Shown piece after piece: positions 36,901 through 48,985 of a DNA stretch of 64,000 nt. The translations under genes and the position numbers were made by a program. The notes under the pieces were generated by a model. It saw nothing but the letters and a program-made list of their open reading frames with translations. It was not told the DNA's origin and ran no database searches. How positions within the stretch are numbered: the first letter of the stretch is position 1; every line of letters starts with the position of its first letter. Source of the DNA: Cenococcum geophilum 1.58 (taxonomy: Eukaryota; Ascomycota; Dothideomycetes; Gloniales; Gloniaceae); contig KV748229.1 in assembly GCA_001692895.1 (NCBI GenBank), positions 743,112-807,111 of the forward strand, given 5' to 3'.

Positions 36901-38261
36901 GCATATAGGCGGACTTCGCCCTAGGGTATATTTATCGCAATATATACCATAATACGTTTCTTTTCTCCCTCTATATTAGGCCCTAGTTATAATTAAAAGA
37001 AATATACTACTAGGGCTTTAGGTTTTCCAAAGCCTAAGCTAACTTCTCTTTATTAGCCTACTTCTAGTATTCCTTATAGTAGCCGCCTATAGTCCTTTAA
37101 CTTGCCTACGTAGTATCAGCGTTTAAGGGGTCCCCTAAGCTATCTAGCTTTTAGGTAGTCTCCCCGGGAGTTTACTTAAAAAAGCGTTGCCCTTTTTAGG
37201 TTCTGTTCCCTAAGCCTAACTCTATAAAGCCTATACTGCGACCGCGCTTTATACGTAATAATTTACCGCTGCTACTTATATAATCTTCCGTAAGCTTTAT
37301 AGTATTAAGCAATTACTCTACACAGTAGATTTCGTTAAAGAGGTCTTTAACGGTTCTTACCCATTAGGCGAAGTTCTGGCGGAAGAGCTCTGCTTATAGG
37401 TAGGCTGGGAGATATAAGAACTAAAAGTCTACCTATTATTTAGGATTAACAAAAGGGGTATATAAAAAGAGGTCCTTTAAGCTACGTATATAGGCTAAGA
37501 AGACGTTAAACCTCTAGTTCTCCTTTATAACAGCCGTATAGTACATTATAGCGTTATTAAAGCGTCTTACTATAGGGTTCTTAATCTGGTCTTAAACCAT
37601 AGTCTTAAATTTATCCCATAGTAAAGGACCCTTATCCTTAGTGCCTAACCGGCAATAAACTAGTTAGGTAATTGTCTTCTCTTTTATAAGACCTTTAATG
37701 GCCTAGCGCGTGCGTCGCTTACAGTCGTTGTCAGCGTTATTAACCTTAAATTGGTTCTTAACTGCGGTAATCTACCGGTTAAAATGCTATTAAGTAGTAC
37801 CGCTAATATTAGGTAGTAACTTCTTAACTAGGGCGTTAAGATTTATTTGGCGTATACGTTTACTATATAACTTATACTCTTTACTAAAGAGGCAACAGGA
37901 GGGCTTTATTAAATCAATAATGCTCTATAAGTTAGCTATTTTCTTAGCCAGCTTATNTAGCTCCTTTATATTANNNGTATTANGTANNACGCTANTAACC
38001 TTACTAAGCTCCTATTAAGCCTAGGTATATAAGTTAAACTAATCTTTAGCGTTCGTAAATGTCTAATCGTTTTAAGATTTAGAAAATGGCTTAGATGCTA
38101 CTGGTGTGCTTTTAGCGGTTTTGTCTACACTAGATCCCAAGGCGTTTTGCGGTTATATTGCTAGTGTATTACCATTAGGTATAGGCGTTAGTTTTCTTTT
38201 TAGAGGTATTATAGAAAAATTAAACCAGCTATCCTCCTAAGGGGATTAGTAAGGATTTAAA
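36900..38261 (-). pseudogene. G5 gag region relic
   Basis: Minus-strand sequence between the RT/protease part and the 5' LTR, where gag is expected. It is heavily degraded. No clean knuckle or capsid motif could be read and the ambiguous bases at 37,957-37,996 fall inside it. The call is by position within a complete element. Confidence 0.55.
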
Positions 38262-38480
38262 TATAAGGTAAAGATATAGATAGAGAGTCCAATAATAGAA
38301 CAATAGGTATATTGTATAGATAAATCCTTAAGGGAAAAGGAGGAGTCTGTGTACAAGGTAGGAAGGGTTTTCCCTAGGTATATATAGAGCATATGCCTTA
38401 CGGGCGAGTCACCCCTAGGTTACCCTAGGGTCGCCTATACCTTGCGGCTATATAACTATCTACTTAGGTTTTACCTAATA
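38262..38480 (-). repeat. G5 5' LTR
   Basis: 219 bp, matching 31,809-32,033 apart from scattered transitions and a short deletion ('agacagacg' segment). It is followed by the TAACG duplication. Confidence 0.92.
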
Positions 38481-38485
38481 TAACG

Positions 38486-40560
38486 CTAACCTAATTATAA
38501 GGAGAACGGAGTTGCTATTTAGGATAGGCGGCTCTATAGTAAAGGCTATAGCTATACTTCCTATTAATAAGTCCTCTTATTAAGCTACGGGTATATACTC
38601 TAATATATACCTCAGTTATAGTTATAATTAAGCTCCCTATTACTAAGCCTATTAAAATCCTTAATTTTAACTCTATTAGTATTTTTAACATGGGTATATA
38701 GGGCCTTAAAGAACTAGTATAGTTCTAAGTTATCTATAAAATCGCCCTTAAACTCATTAATATTATTAGTAGTTTCGTAGCCTTCCTTTAGTTTTTAATT
38801 ATATAAGTAGTTAGGCGGGTGCTAATAAGAGTTAATATAAGCCTAATAGGAAGCTATATAATTAGGGGCCCTAAATTTATTAGGATAAGTAGCTACTTCC
38901 TTATACCCCCTTTATAGGTAATAAAGAATAAGCTTTATATAGTAGAACTTAGGATACTATAAATAAGAACGATCGCCTTTATATTATAGAAAGTATAATA
39001 TAACTTAAGGCCTTACTCTTAGCCGGCGCTTATAAGTAAAGTAATTAAAATAGAGTAGAAAATTAAGAAAAGTAATATCCTCTATCCTATCTAGGCGACG
39101 CTTATATTTCTTATAGTTAGACAGTCTGTGCCCTCTTAGTTACCTATCCTTAAGCTTATATATAGCGCCTTAATTATCCTCCTAGTAGCAGTTTAAAGTT
39201 ACTATATTCCTTAAGCCCTTAAAAGGGGTAATATTAAAAAGTAGATGGTATACCTCCTATGCTAACTAATCGCGTTTAGCAATAAGCTTATTTATAAACT
39301 TAGTCACTACTAAACTAAAGGCATAAAGACTATTAGCGTATAGCTATATTAATTAGAGTAACTTTTAATAAGAAGTTAACTTCTTCTCCTCTTTACTGCA
39401 ATATTTGCCTATATAGTTAACTATTACTAATATGCTTATAGCGGGCGATATATTAATAATTGCTATCCACGCTAGTATTATAGCTATATTATAGCTATTA
39501 AGAAGCTTATTATTACGTTATAAACAAAACGTCTAGTAATATAGATTTTAATTCTCTAATACAGCAGCCTTATTACGGAGAGAGCGTAGAAAGTAGAAGT
39601 AATACTTCTTTACTCTAGCGGATCCTTTCTCTAATCTTAAGTAGTAAGATTTAGTGCAATTATAGTGCTATTAAAATCGATTAAAGTAGGCAGTAAGAAG
39701 CTTACTAGTATTAAGTTATTCTTTATAGCTAAGAGCAGAAGGATATTAAAGATTAGGTTATCTAAATTAATTAGGATTTATTATAGATATAAAAGTAGCC
39801 TAGTACTTAGTAAAAGCCGCCCTTAATTTACTAGTTAACGGATCTAGCCTTAGGGCTATTAAACGCTATAAGAAACTATATATATAGCTACTACCTTACG
39901 TCTACCACTTATATTAGAACTAAAAGTTAGTGCTATTAAATAGACCTATAAGCACGTACTTCCTAAATAGATTAAAGCGGTAATATAGCCAGTAAGCAGC
40001 AATATATAAATTATTATTAAGGTTCTAAGAAGCAATCTAGTAGCGCTAAGCCTTATTAGTAGCCTTATATTTATTAAATAGAGGTATATAAGAGTATAGA
40101 TTAGTAGCGCTAAGTATAAAGAATATAAACCCGCCCTTAGTAGCTTTAGTATAAGCTATAAGCTTATTTCTCTTTTACTTCTAGTAAGACCTAGTGCCCT
40201 TAAGCTCCTACACATACCATATTATCTTATTTAAAACCTAGTTACCCCTACTACTATTTATAAAATTACTAAGCTTATTTAAAGATAGACTATTCTTATT
40301 TAATTAGCCGTAAAGAAAGTGGGTAGCGTTAAGGGCTTACTCTCTTATAATCCGATTAAATATATAGTAGCGAAATAAGGGGTAGTGGCTAAACCGACTA
40401 TCTTAATACTTAAGCATATACTTGGCGTACGCAGCTAGAGTAACTATATAGCTTTACTATAAAGAAATAGAGTAAAAAAGGCGCTGCGCATAATAAAGCT
40501 AGCTAATTACTTAGAGAGAAGTATTTATCGCATAGTAGGAACTTCTAGGGCCGCTTATAG
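38486..40560 (-). pseudogene. Helitron Rep (HUH/Y2) domain relic
   Basis: On the minus strand, a Cys/His-rich stretch (YNCTKSYYLRLEKGSARVKK near 39,600-39,660) precedes YFYFLRSLRNKAAVLEN (39,540-39,600), which resembles the RFxFPRPLR block of fungal Helitron Rep. It is followed by LAWIAIINISPAISILVIVNYIGKY (split here) and CSKEEKKLTSY at about 39,370-39,460. The YIGKYCSK segment is the expected Y2 (two-tyrosine) region. An IDNLELYQFFKALYTHVKNT stretch near 38,680-38,745 is the conserved linker before the helicase. The HUH motif itself was not pinned down. Stops and shifts make it inactive. Confidence 0.75.
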
Positions 40561-40639
40561 ATCTTATTAGTATTAAACCTTACGACCTAAAAGCTCCAAT
40601 TTATTAAGGTAGCCACTAGATTAGGAATAAAAGCATTTA

Positions 40640-40818
40640 GTATATTACTGCTAAGCTTAGTAGCCCTTAGCACCTTCCCTTCTTATTAGTTCGTCTCTAT
40701 ACTAGGGTATTACTATACCTATTCTTTACTATATCGTCCTCTTCCATTAACTCTTTTATAACTTATACTTAGCTTATCTACTCCCTACTATATACCTAGG
40801 CAATATGCCTTATAATAG
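40640..40818. repeat. Diverged fragment related to the solo LTR at 12,288-12,545
   Basis: Shares the order 'ttcgtctctatactagg', 'atatcgtcctcttcc' and 'cctaggcaatatgcctta' with 12,415-12,545 and, like it, is followed by 'atagc'. The left half is missing or too diverged. It is more RIP-mutated than the solo LTR. It lies between the Helitron and the copia element; the remaining bases 40,819-41,098 hold nothing recognisable. Confidence 0.65.
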
Positions 40819-41098
40819 CGTGATAGGTAAGGCCTATTACTATTAAGGCTGTAAGGCTATAAAGAATAGACTTAAGAAGATAATATAAAAGAAGAATAGA
40901 AATAACTAGTGCTAGTTTTTAGAAGATATTACCTTAGACCCTACTAAACTATATAATTAGAGCCTTTAGCGTATATTAAAGTAGTATAGAAAAGCTATAA
41001 GGGAAACGTTAAGAGACCCTTATTTACTTATACTCCGCTAAATAGAGTAAAACTAGTATATAAGCTGTTGGTAGGGGGGTCTCTTTAAGCTTAGCGAC

Positions 41099-41385
41099 GT
41101 GTCACGTGATAACGCGCGGGCCATTATGTAGATACCTTCTCGGGGCCTTTAAGCCCCTTAGATTCTTCCTTATAGAGTATTAAATATATTATTTCCATTA
41201 GCCTACTTAGTGTCTAATAGATTATAAGCCCTTTTACAGCTTTAATTAAAGCTTTATTAGCTGCTATTTTATTATCTAATTAACTAAGTTAATACGAACC
41301 TATAAATCCTTATATTTAAAGCCGGGTATAGTATAGTAGAAATTTATAATAAACTAATACGGATTGACGCTATACACAATATGGT
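41099..41385 (+). repeat. Probable copia 5' LTR
   Basis: Begins TGTCACGTGATAACGCGCGG, with near-normal composition for the first 80 bases, and may end near 41,385 (…gctatacaca) just before the gag frame. No second copy is available to define the ends, so both borders are inferred from TG…CA and position. Confidence 0.45.
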
Positions 41386-41399
41386 TAAACTAATTAATT

Positions 41400-42200
41400 T
41401 TATAGTATGGCGGATACAGTATTAAAAAAAGGAATACTATAGCTCCCTTAGGGCTGTTCCTATATTAAAAGGGGAGGGTAACTACAAAGAATGGTATTGT
41501 TAAATTATATAACGACTTAAACTTTAAGGCCTCCTACTGCTAATACAAGGTACGGCTATAGAGCCACTTTTAGGGACGGATAAGTATAGAGACTGGTGTT
41601 ATAAATAGATAATAGGACTTAAGATAATTAAGGGCGTAGTATTAGAATTAATTCGCGATTAACTTGCAGTATTAGGCAAGCTGCGCGACTCTATTAAGGA
41701 CTTACTTAATTTAATTTAATTACTATGCACTATATAAGGTCTTATTTATAACTATTAAATATAAAACTAATATCTTAATCTTAACCGTAAAGATTATACC
41801 TTACTTAAAGCCTATATAGAAGCCTTTATCTTAGGTATAAGGGAATTAAATATAGCGTTAATACCAATATTAAAGACGTAGGCGTGCGCCCGATTGCTTT
41901 ACGCAGTAGAAAAGGATTTTTCTATTTAGACAGCTAATTGTTAAAAGGTAGCTAGGAAAGTTATAAAAGAGGACAACCTTATAGATAAGAGTTGTACTTA
42001 ACTAGCTACCTCTGCCGCGATATTCTTAGTTAGCAAGAAGCCACCTAAAGAAGATTAGTTAAGACCTAATATAGAAGGTTCGATATTGTTAAAGAAGCCT
42101 AAGTTCTGCGTATATTGTAAGAATAAATATCTTAGTAATAAAGATAAGTGCTTCTATCTCTAACTAAACCTTTAACCCCTAATATAAAAGCCTTCTAATA
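41400..42200 (+). pseudogene. Copia gag relic
   Basis: Gag-like frame with GEGNYKEWY near 41,470, typical of the copia UBN2-type gag start. At its end a zinc knuckle FCVYCKNKYLSNKDKC lies near 42,105-42,152, with the His position now Tyr. RIP stops interrupt it. It merges into the protease/integrase frame without a clear boundary. Confidence 0.7.
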
Positions 42201-44844
42201 AGGTTATACTATGCGTAGATCTATCCTAGGAATTAGAAGCGACTGTACTAAATCTAAATCTATAAGTTAGGACGATAGGCAAAGGCTTAGTAGGAGGCCT
42301 ATTTATTAGCAGTATAGCTATAGTTAATAACTCGGATAACTTAGATAATAGTAACTAAAACGAATGGTTTCTTAACTTCTATTCTAATATTACAATAAGC
42401 AATAATTAAAGCGAGTTTATTAACTATAAGACTCTATTAATACCTATCGCGATAGGAATATTAGAAGGGACTATCCATTATATAATTGGCAAAGGAACGG
42501 TGTATATACCCTTACTAATGGACGATAGTAGCACCTATATAGTGGCTACTAAGGCCTTTTTTTATATCTAAATTACCTTATAAACTCCTCCCAGAGTTAG
42601 CCCTTAAGAAGCGTAAGCAGCTTTATATTAGGCCTAATAAGGAAATAAGTGGCTATATAATTTAGAGGTACTTAAATAACTTAATTATAGGTAGAGCGAC
42701 TTATACAAACGGCCTATACATAGTTTAATTGGCTTTAAAGCCTTAATATATTGCTCACGCTACTGTATAGCAGCTTAATATTAATATACTATATTAGCGA
42801 CTAGGATATATAGGCAAGGATATATTACGGAAGGTAGCTAAGATAGGCGACTTTAACCTTATAGGCACGCTAACTTAATATAAGGCCTGTTACCTAGCAA
42901 TGGTAAAGCGCTATGTCTCTTAAACTATACCTATACCACCTTAGCGGCCGTTTAAACGCGTTTATACTAATACTTTCTGCCTTACCCTAAAGGGAGTTGG
43001 GGGTAATAAGTATATAGCAATCTTTGTTAAAGCGCACGCTAGATATATATACGCCTACTTTGGAACTAAGAAGATAATCGCTGTAGAAGGGCTTTAAGAG
43101 CTTAATAATCTAGTGTATAATTAAACTTAACGATATATCGGCTTACTGGTAATTAATAGCGGTAGAGAGTTTAGTATAGCGGAGCTTACTAACTACGTTA
43201 AATTAGTAGGTATAAATGCACTGCGTATAGCTCCTTATCCCTCTAAATAGAATTAAACGCCTAAACTCATTAGAGGCATTATATTAGGCATAGCTAGATT
43301 AATAACGATTAAGGCTAATTTATTAGAATACCTATAGGACAAAGCTTATAAAATAGCGATTTAAATTTGGAATAGAATACCTTATAGAAAAGAGACTAGA
43401 TTACCGTTTTAAATTAACGCTAAATACTACAACTAGCTATTTAAAATGCGTATACCAAATATATTATATCTATAACATTATAGTACTACTACCTATGTCT
43501 ATATTAAAGGACTAGAGAGCGTATAGTTAAGGAAGCTGGCTCTATAAGCTAAAAAAGGACGTTTAGTTGGTTATAAAGGCAATAACGGTTATATCTATTG
43601 CGTTCGGATACCGACTAAGAATAAGATTATATAATTACGCGATATAATATTTAATAAGGCTCTAGATCTATTAATTGCTACACTAAAAGATAAGCTTATT
43701 GTATAGGAGCTAGAGCTAAAACTACTACTAGAACTATAAGGTTTAACTACTACTATAATTACTATAGTTACCTACCCTACTATAAAAGCACTAGAAGAAA
43801 AGGAATACCGTATAAATAAACTAGAAGGACTCTATACTTCTAACTTAGTACTAGAAGAACTAGGTCTAAGAGAGGCGACATTATAGTTGTCTCTCTTACT
43901 AGAACTAAGTCTATTAATATAGTCGAATTAGTTATTAAGTTGAAGCTCCTTAATGGAGTTAAGTGACTTACTAGCGTTAGTACTGGCCTTTAAGAAGGCG
44001 ACCAATCTATATAGAGATATGCAATAGTACGCCACTATATTTTAAATAACCAATATATTTAATATAAAGGACGTAAAAAAGGCGCTATAAGCCTTTAAAA
44101 AGGCAGCCCGGAAATTAACTACTAACTCCCTCCTAGTAGGTAGGAAGACTATAATACCGTTAATTACTAAAAGCAATAATAAGGCCCATAACGATTAAGA
44201 TAATATTAATTTAGATAATAATAGAGTCTACTAAATTAACAAATAGCTTAAGGGGGGTATAGAGATAGAGGATCTTCCTGTTGGAGTAAATACTTATAGC
44301 TAAAAGAAGAAGGTCTCCTATATAGTAATTACATTCTCGTTTTATATATAAATACAGCTAGCTCCTTTAGAATTTTATTTAGAAGCTCCGTATAAAATTA
44401 AGATACCATAAATATTAAAGGCGACTCTATAGTTACTAGAAGCTCCTTACTAGCGTTAAGTACTAATAGTTAAAATAACTTAATACTAGAAAGCTAAGAC
44501 GTATTAATTAGTTAAGAGACTAAAAGGCGTATAAGTACTACTATTAAAGTTTATGTTTAACCTTAAATATAACGTATTTAGAGAGGTAATTTAGTATAAG
44601 GCACAGTGGGTTATATATAGTAACTACTAGGTAGCGAATATTAACTACAACTGTATATATATCGTGGTAGTGACCTTAACTACGTATAGGATCCTACTAG
44701 CGTTAATTGCGGTGTATAACCTTAAGGCTTACTAGATTAACGTTATTATAGCCTTCCTAAACAGCTTTATAAGGAAGCACTTAATATACGTACGACAGCT
44801 AAAAGGATTTAAAAATAACGACTGTATGTTGGTTTATTTATTAC
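42200..44844 (+). pseudogene. Copia pol relic: protease, integrase, partial RT
   Basis: Protease remains near 42,440-42,560 (YIPLLMDDSSTYIVATKAF; LLDDGA-like). Integrase follows through 43,500. The copia-specific segment after integrase reads YIKGLESV and GRLVGYKGNNGYIYCVRIPTK at 43,500-43,620. RT begins about 44,480 and reads YRILLALIAVYNLKAYQINV and IAFLNSFIRKHLIYVRQLKGF at 44,685-44,810 (each split from longer runs; ancestral DxxxAFLN now N-V-I-I-A-F-L-N). It stops at the X insertion before the YVDD box. Confidence 0.82.
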
Positions 44845-45131
44845 TATTAGCGACTTAGTCAATTAAGGTACGAGTACGGCAAGAGGGACGCGCAAGCCTA
44901 TACAATTGGTAGTCTATAAACGAGGATCTAAAGCTAGAGAAAGGAAAGAAGACGGAAGGTAGCGCCGCTTAACGTTATATATAATCCTCTAGTTATATAA
45001 CGGCAATTGTTTAAACCTATATAAAACTGTCTATAATTATCCGCTATAATCTACTAATATCTACTAGCTATAATCTACTAGTTTTTACTAGTTTTTACTA
45101 GTTTCTACCAGTTCCTACTAGCGCCGTAATA
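44845..45131 (-). repeat. Gypsy X 3' LTR with internal minisatellite
   Basis: 287 bp against 217 bp in element Y. It starts TATTAGCGACTTAG and ends GCCGTAATA (plus strand). Extra length comes from a tandem 'ctactagttttta' run at about 45,045-45,122 that replaces the 'cacgtgaccgcaatatgcggcaatc' region of the Y LTR. Confidence 0.88.
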
Positions 45132-47274
45132 TTACCCCCCCCCCTGAAAAAGCCTGCCCTTAGGCTTTATATATCCGCATTATATCCGTAGGGTATTTGT
45201 GTTTTTATACTTAATAGGCAGCTTATTGTCTTCGCTATTCTAGTACTCTATCTACTTATTAAGGTACTTTAGGGGTCCGGGTTTATTAGGGTAATAGCTA
45301 TTAAACCTTTAAACCTTATAGGGACTACCTATAAAGTTCTATATAGAGTACTAAGTGGGGTTTAAGTTATATTCTTTTTAGCTAATATACTATTCTAATA
45401 TTCCCCTTATAAGCTTATAGGCCAATATTTCCTTAATTTCCTATTTATTGTCGCTATTAACTTAGATTAGTAAGGGAAGTTTATTCTTTTATCTAGGCAA
45501 TAGGTTATTTACGGCCTTTTTATAGTTTATTTAAAGACAAAATAGGGTAAACCTTAATTAAATCTAGGAGCTTTACTTTGTATAAGTTGTTTATCTTTTT
45601 AAAACCCTTATATAGTCTTGCTATCTAATAGTTTAGCCTATAGCTAGGTCGTTCTATCTTTTAGTTCTTTATTATAACCTAGACTATATCTCCTACGGTA
45701 AAGTTAGGCTCTTGCCTATACTTATTTACTTACTATTATATTAATTTCTAGGCCTTTTCTAGATTTATATAGGCTACTATCTAGGCTTCTTCTAAGCGCT
45801 TAGTATACTACTAGGCCTTCTTATAAGATAGTTTTTCGCGTATAGTTTAGGATTCTTCTAGTCTTTCTAGTTAAAGCTTATATAGGGTAAGTAGCCTATT
45901 TCTAGTTAAATAGAGGCAAATCCTATAGAGTTATAAGGTAGGGTCGCTTGGGTGTAGTCTATTAAGGGTAGAAGTTTAGCCTAGTTATCTTAGAAGTAGT
46001 TAATAAAGGGCCGAAGTCTCTAGTCTAAGTATTAATTTATAATTTCCGTCTAACTATTTATCTAGGGGTAGTATACTATAGAAAGCTTTAGCTTAATACC
46101 TAAAATCTAGATAAACTTATTCTAGAAAGCTAATATAAATTGCGGCCTATAATCGGATATAATAATATTTAGTAGTCCGTAGATTTAATAGATATAGTAG
46201 ATATATAGTTAGGCCGCCTCTTTAATATTAATATTCTTATAATAGGGGATTAAGAACAGGCGCTTACTAAAGTAGTTAACTAGGATTATAACTATATTAT
46301 ATCTGTTACGGTCTATAAGCAGCTTATAAAAGTCTATAGAGATATACTACTAGAGGCATTCTAGTATTAGAAGTAGTTTTAATAGTTCTAGGGTCTTATC
46401 TTATAGGATTATAAATCTATAGCGGCTGTTACAGTTCCGTATATAACGGTTAACGTTTATAACTATTCTAGGCTAGTAGTAGTGGTTGCTAATAATTCTA
46501 TAGGTCTTATTTTTTTAGGGTAGGCCGTAGAGACCTAGGTATATACTTTAGTAATAAGCCGAGTTTATAAGTCCTATTCCTTTACTACTACTAGCTATAC
46601 CTAGTGCTTAAGTAGTCTATTTTTAAGGGACTATAGGCTAGTAACGTCCTTTGCCTTTTTACGGTACTTCTATAGAGAAGGGGCCGTACGGTTTACTTAT
46701 AGCAGTTTATTAATAAGGTTAAGTTCTAGGGAGTTAATAGGGCATATTTTAGCTTCTAAAGATTTTATACCTAGTTCTACCCGTATTTGAGGGTTAAAGT
46801 ATTTTAGTTATAGTAATATCTAGGTCTATAATAAGATCTTTACAGCCATCTAGTTACCTAGGTTTTATTTACGCCTTATAAAAGGATCCGTATAGTTTAT
46901 AGCGCCTAGTCTATATATACTTAAGAAGTTAAACTAAAATAGGATAGCCGCCTAGTGTACCTATTAGGCTATAAGGGCCTTAGTTATTATAAAGTATTCT
47001 AGGGCCTTATAATCTAAAACTACCTTAATTAGCTTAGGGGTCCCCTCTAGCTATATACGCTAGTACTAAAAGCTAGAGATAATGGCTAGCATTTCTTTAT
47101 TATATATATAGTAGTTTAGCTCAGCATCTATTATAGTCTTTAAATAGTATATAATAGGGTGCTATCCTCCGTCCAGTTGCTTCTAGGGGAAAAACTAGCT
47201 ATTACGCTATTTAAGGTGTTAGTTTTTAGTATTAAGGGCCGTTCTAGGCTAAAATAGGCAAGTAGGGGAGCCGA

Positions 47275-47686
47275 TAACGTAGTTGGTAAGCCTATAGGCC
47301 ACATCAAAACCCCACCAAAAATTAGAAAATTTATACCTTAATATCTTAACAACCACTTAATAATAAATCCTAATCGTTTAGATTTAGACTTTTATATATA
47401 CTCTATAGCTTCTATTAAAGTTATATAGTAAATAGTTTAGTAGTTTTTAAAATATGGTAAGATATAGTAATATGGCCTCATTTCGACCCCCAAATTTTAA
47501 TCTCTTAAAAACTACCAAACTATTTTCTATACAACTTTAAAAGAAGCTGTAGGGTATATATAAAAGTCTAAATCTAAATTATTAGGATTTATTATTAAGT
47601 GGTTGTTAAGATATTAAGGTAATTTTTAGTAGGGTTTTAATGTGGCCTATAGGCTTATATAGCCCACAGGCTTACTGACTACGTTA
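47275..47686. mobile_element. Foldback element (412 bp) with inverted arms of about 180 bp
   Basis: Absent from the colinear position of gypsy Y (near 54,340). The left arm (TAACGTAGTTGGTAAGCC…, from 47,275) and the right arm (reverse complement TAACGTAGTCAGTAAGCC…, ending 47,686) pair over nearly the whole length, including 'ggccacatcaaaacccc', 'ttaataataaatcctaat' and 'gatttagacttttatatata'. Only about 50 bp around 47,456-47,505 are unpaired. The right arm has an extra 18-bp 'aagcctgtgggctatat' duplication. No ORF. A TA target duplication is possible but not decidable because the empty site in Y has diverged. Confidence 0.8.
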
Positions 47687-48823
47687 CTAGCCGTTTTTTA
47701 AGCTTACTAATGGTCTGCCTATATATAGCGTTAAAGTAAAAGAGCTAGTCTTTTCTAGTAAGACGGTTAAGAGGCTAGGCAATCCTACTATAGTTTTTAA
47801 TAAAGCGTTAATAGAAGTTATAAAAACCTAAAAATAATTATACCTCCTTTACGGTCTGTAGGGGTGCCTACTAGTTAATTACGGCCGTTTTCTCTAGGTC
47901 GGCTTTAATTCTGTTTATACTAATAATAAAACCTAGGTACTTTATATATTTAATACTAAACTCTAACTTCTTAATATTAACCTAAAAGCTATCCTTATAA
48001 AGCCGTTATAGGACTTTATAAACGTACTCCTTATATTCTAGCTTATTCTTTAAGTAGATTATAATATTATCTAAATAGGCCGTATAGAAGTCGTTAAGGT
48101 AGTTAAAGAGTATATTATTTATATGCCGCTAGTATATAGCTAGTCCGTTAATTAGTTTAAAAGGGAGTACCTTATATTTATACGTTTCGTAATAGGTCTA
48201 AAATATAATAAGATTTTTAGACCTATGGTCTATCCTAATTTAGTAGAAGGCTTAGCGGATATTAAGCTTTATAAAAACCTTAGCTCTACTTATATAGGCT
48301 AAAGTCTTATTAAGTAGGGGTAGCGGATAGCGGTCCTTACGGGTTATATTATTTAGCTTATAGTAGTTAATACAAAAGCGGAGTCCTCTATTTAGCTTTT
48401 TAATAATAAAAAATAGGTAAGGCGAAAGGGGCTTAGCTAGGCTTAATAAAGCCCTTATTTAGGTTATTAATAAGATACTACTTTATAGCCTATAATTTGG
48501 TAATAAACTGCTTATAGAGGGGGCTAAAGCTAAGGGTATTTTCCTTGCCTTGCTTAATCTTAATCTTATAGTTATATAGTTAGTAAGGTGGAAGTATATT
48601 AAACGCTGCTTTAAAGAATATATCTTTGAATTTCTAGTATTAATAGAGTACCTTTTATTCTACTAGTTCTTTATTTATAAGCTTGCTTTCTTATCTACTA
48701 AGCTTACTTTCTTTTTTCTTAATTATTTAATTAATTTTATATAAGCTAGTTATAAAGGTAATAGTATTAGGCTAAACTAAATTCTAATAAAATCCTACAG
48801 CACTAATATAGTAGATATTAACT

Positions 48824-48985
48824 TGTTACGGATTCCGGCCTGGCGGCCCTTAGCGAGCCTTAGCACCCCACAGTATATAGTGTGCTAGTCCCTTCGCACC
48901 TCTTTACACCTTAGTGCAATATCCTGTTATATGCTATAGTTAATGCTACGATGTTTACAGAGCCTTCTGACCTCGTCCCGTAACA
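48824..48985. mobile_element. 162-bp un-RIPed insertion (solo LTR or MITE)
   Basis: Starts TGTTACGGATTCC and ends CGTCCCGTAACA; the terminal inverted repeat is TGTTACGG/CCGTAACA. It is flanked by AACT on both sides (48,820-48,823 and 48,986-48,989). The sibling gypsy Y has the uninterrupted sequence (attaactagtaggagg near 55,470), which proves insertion. Composition is near normal. TG…CA ends and a 4-bp duplication fit a small solo LTR; a MITE is the alternative. Confidence 0.82.

Larger units (their letters stand above)
31809..38480 (-). mobile_element. G5: full-length Ty3/gypsy chromovirus nested in the Helitron
   Basis: Bounded by LTRs 31,809-32,033 and 38,262-38,480 and flanked by the 5-bp duplication TAACG (31,804-31,808 and 38,481-38,485). 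Pol reads on the minus strand, so the 3' LTR is the left one, next to a minus-strand polypurine tract (AAAAGGGGGGGCAT, 32,034-32,047). Total 6.67 kb. Gag region about 36,900-38,200, pol about 32,850-36,900. Scattered N bases at 37,957-37,996 mark ambiguous base calls. Confidence 0.93.
30440..40560 (-). mobile_element. Helitron relic (Rep-helicase), minus strand, split by G5
   Basis: A RIP-degraded rolling-circle transposon. The Rep part lies at 38,486-40,560 and the PIF1-like helicase at 30,440-31,808, with gypsy G5 inserted between them. Removing G5 and one TAACG copy restores a continuous minus-strand frame (PYNQVSVIFIIL into the helicase N-terminus). Motif order from right to left is a Cys-rich segment, the Rep Y2 region, the spacer domain, Walker A, Walker B and a terminal THKSQG-type motif, as in fungal Helitrons. 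Ends (5' TC, 3' CTRR) were not resolved. Confidence 0.82.
41099..44844 (+). mobile_element. Ty1/copia element relic, truncated in RT by gypsy X
   Basis: Plus-strand copia element with a probable 5' LTR, gag, integrase and the first part of RT. The copia order (integrase before RT) distinguishes it from the gypsies. The RT breaks off at 44,844 (VYLLLL) exactly where the LTR of gypsy X begins. The rest of RT, RNase H and the 3' LTR are not found on the other side of X, so the right part was lost. RIP stops are present throughout. Confidence 0.85.
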
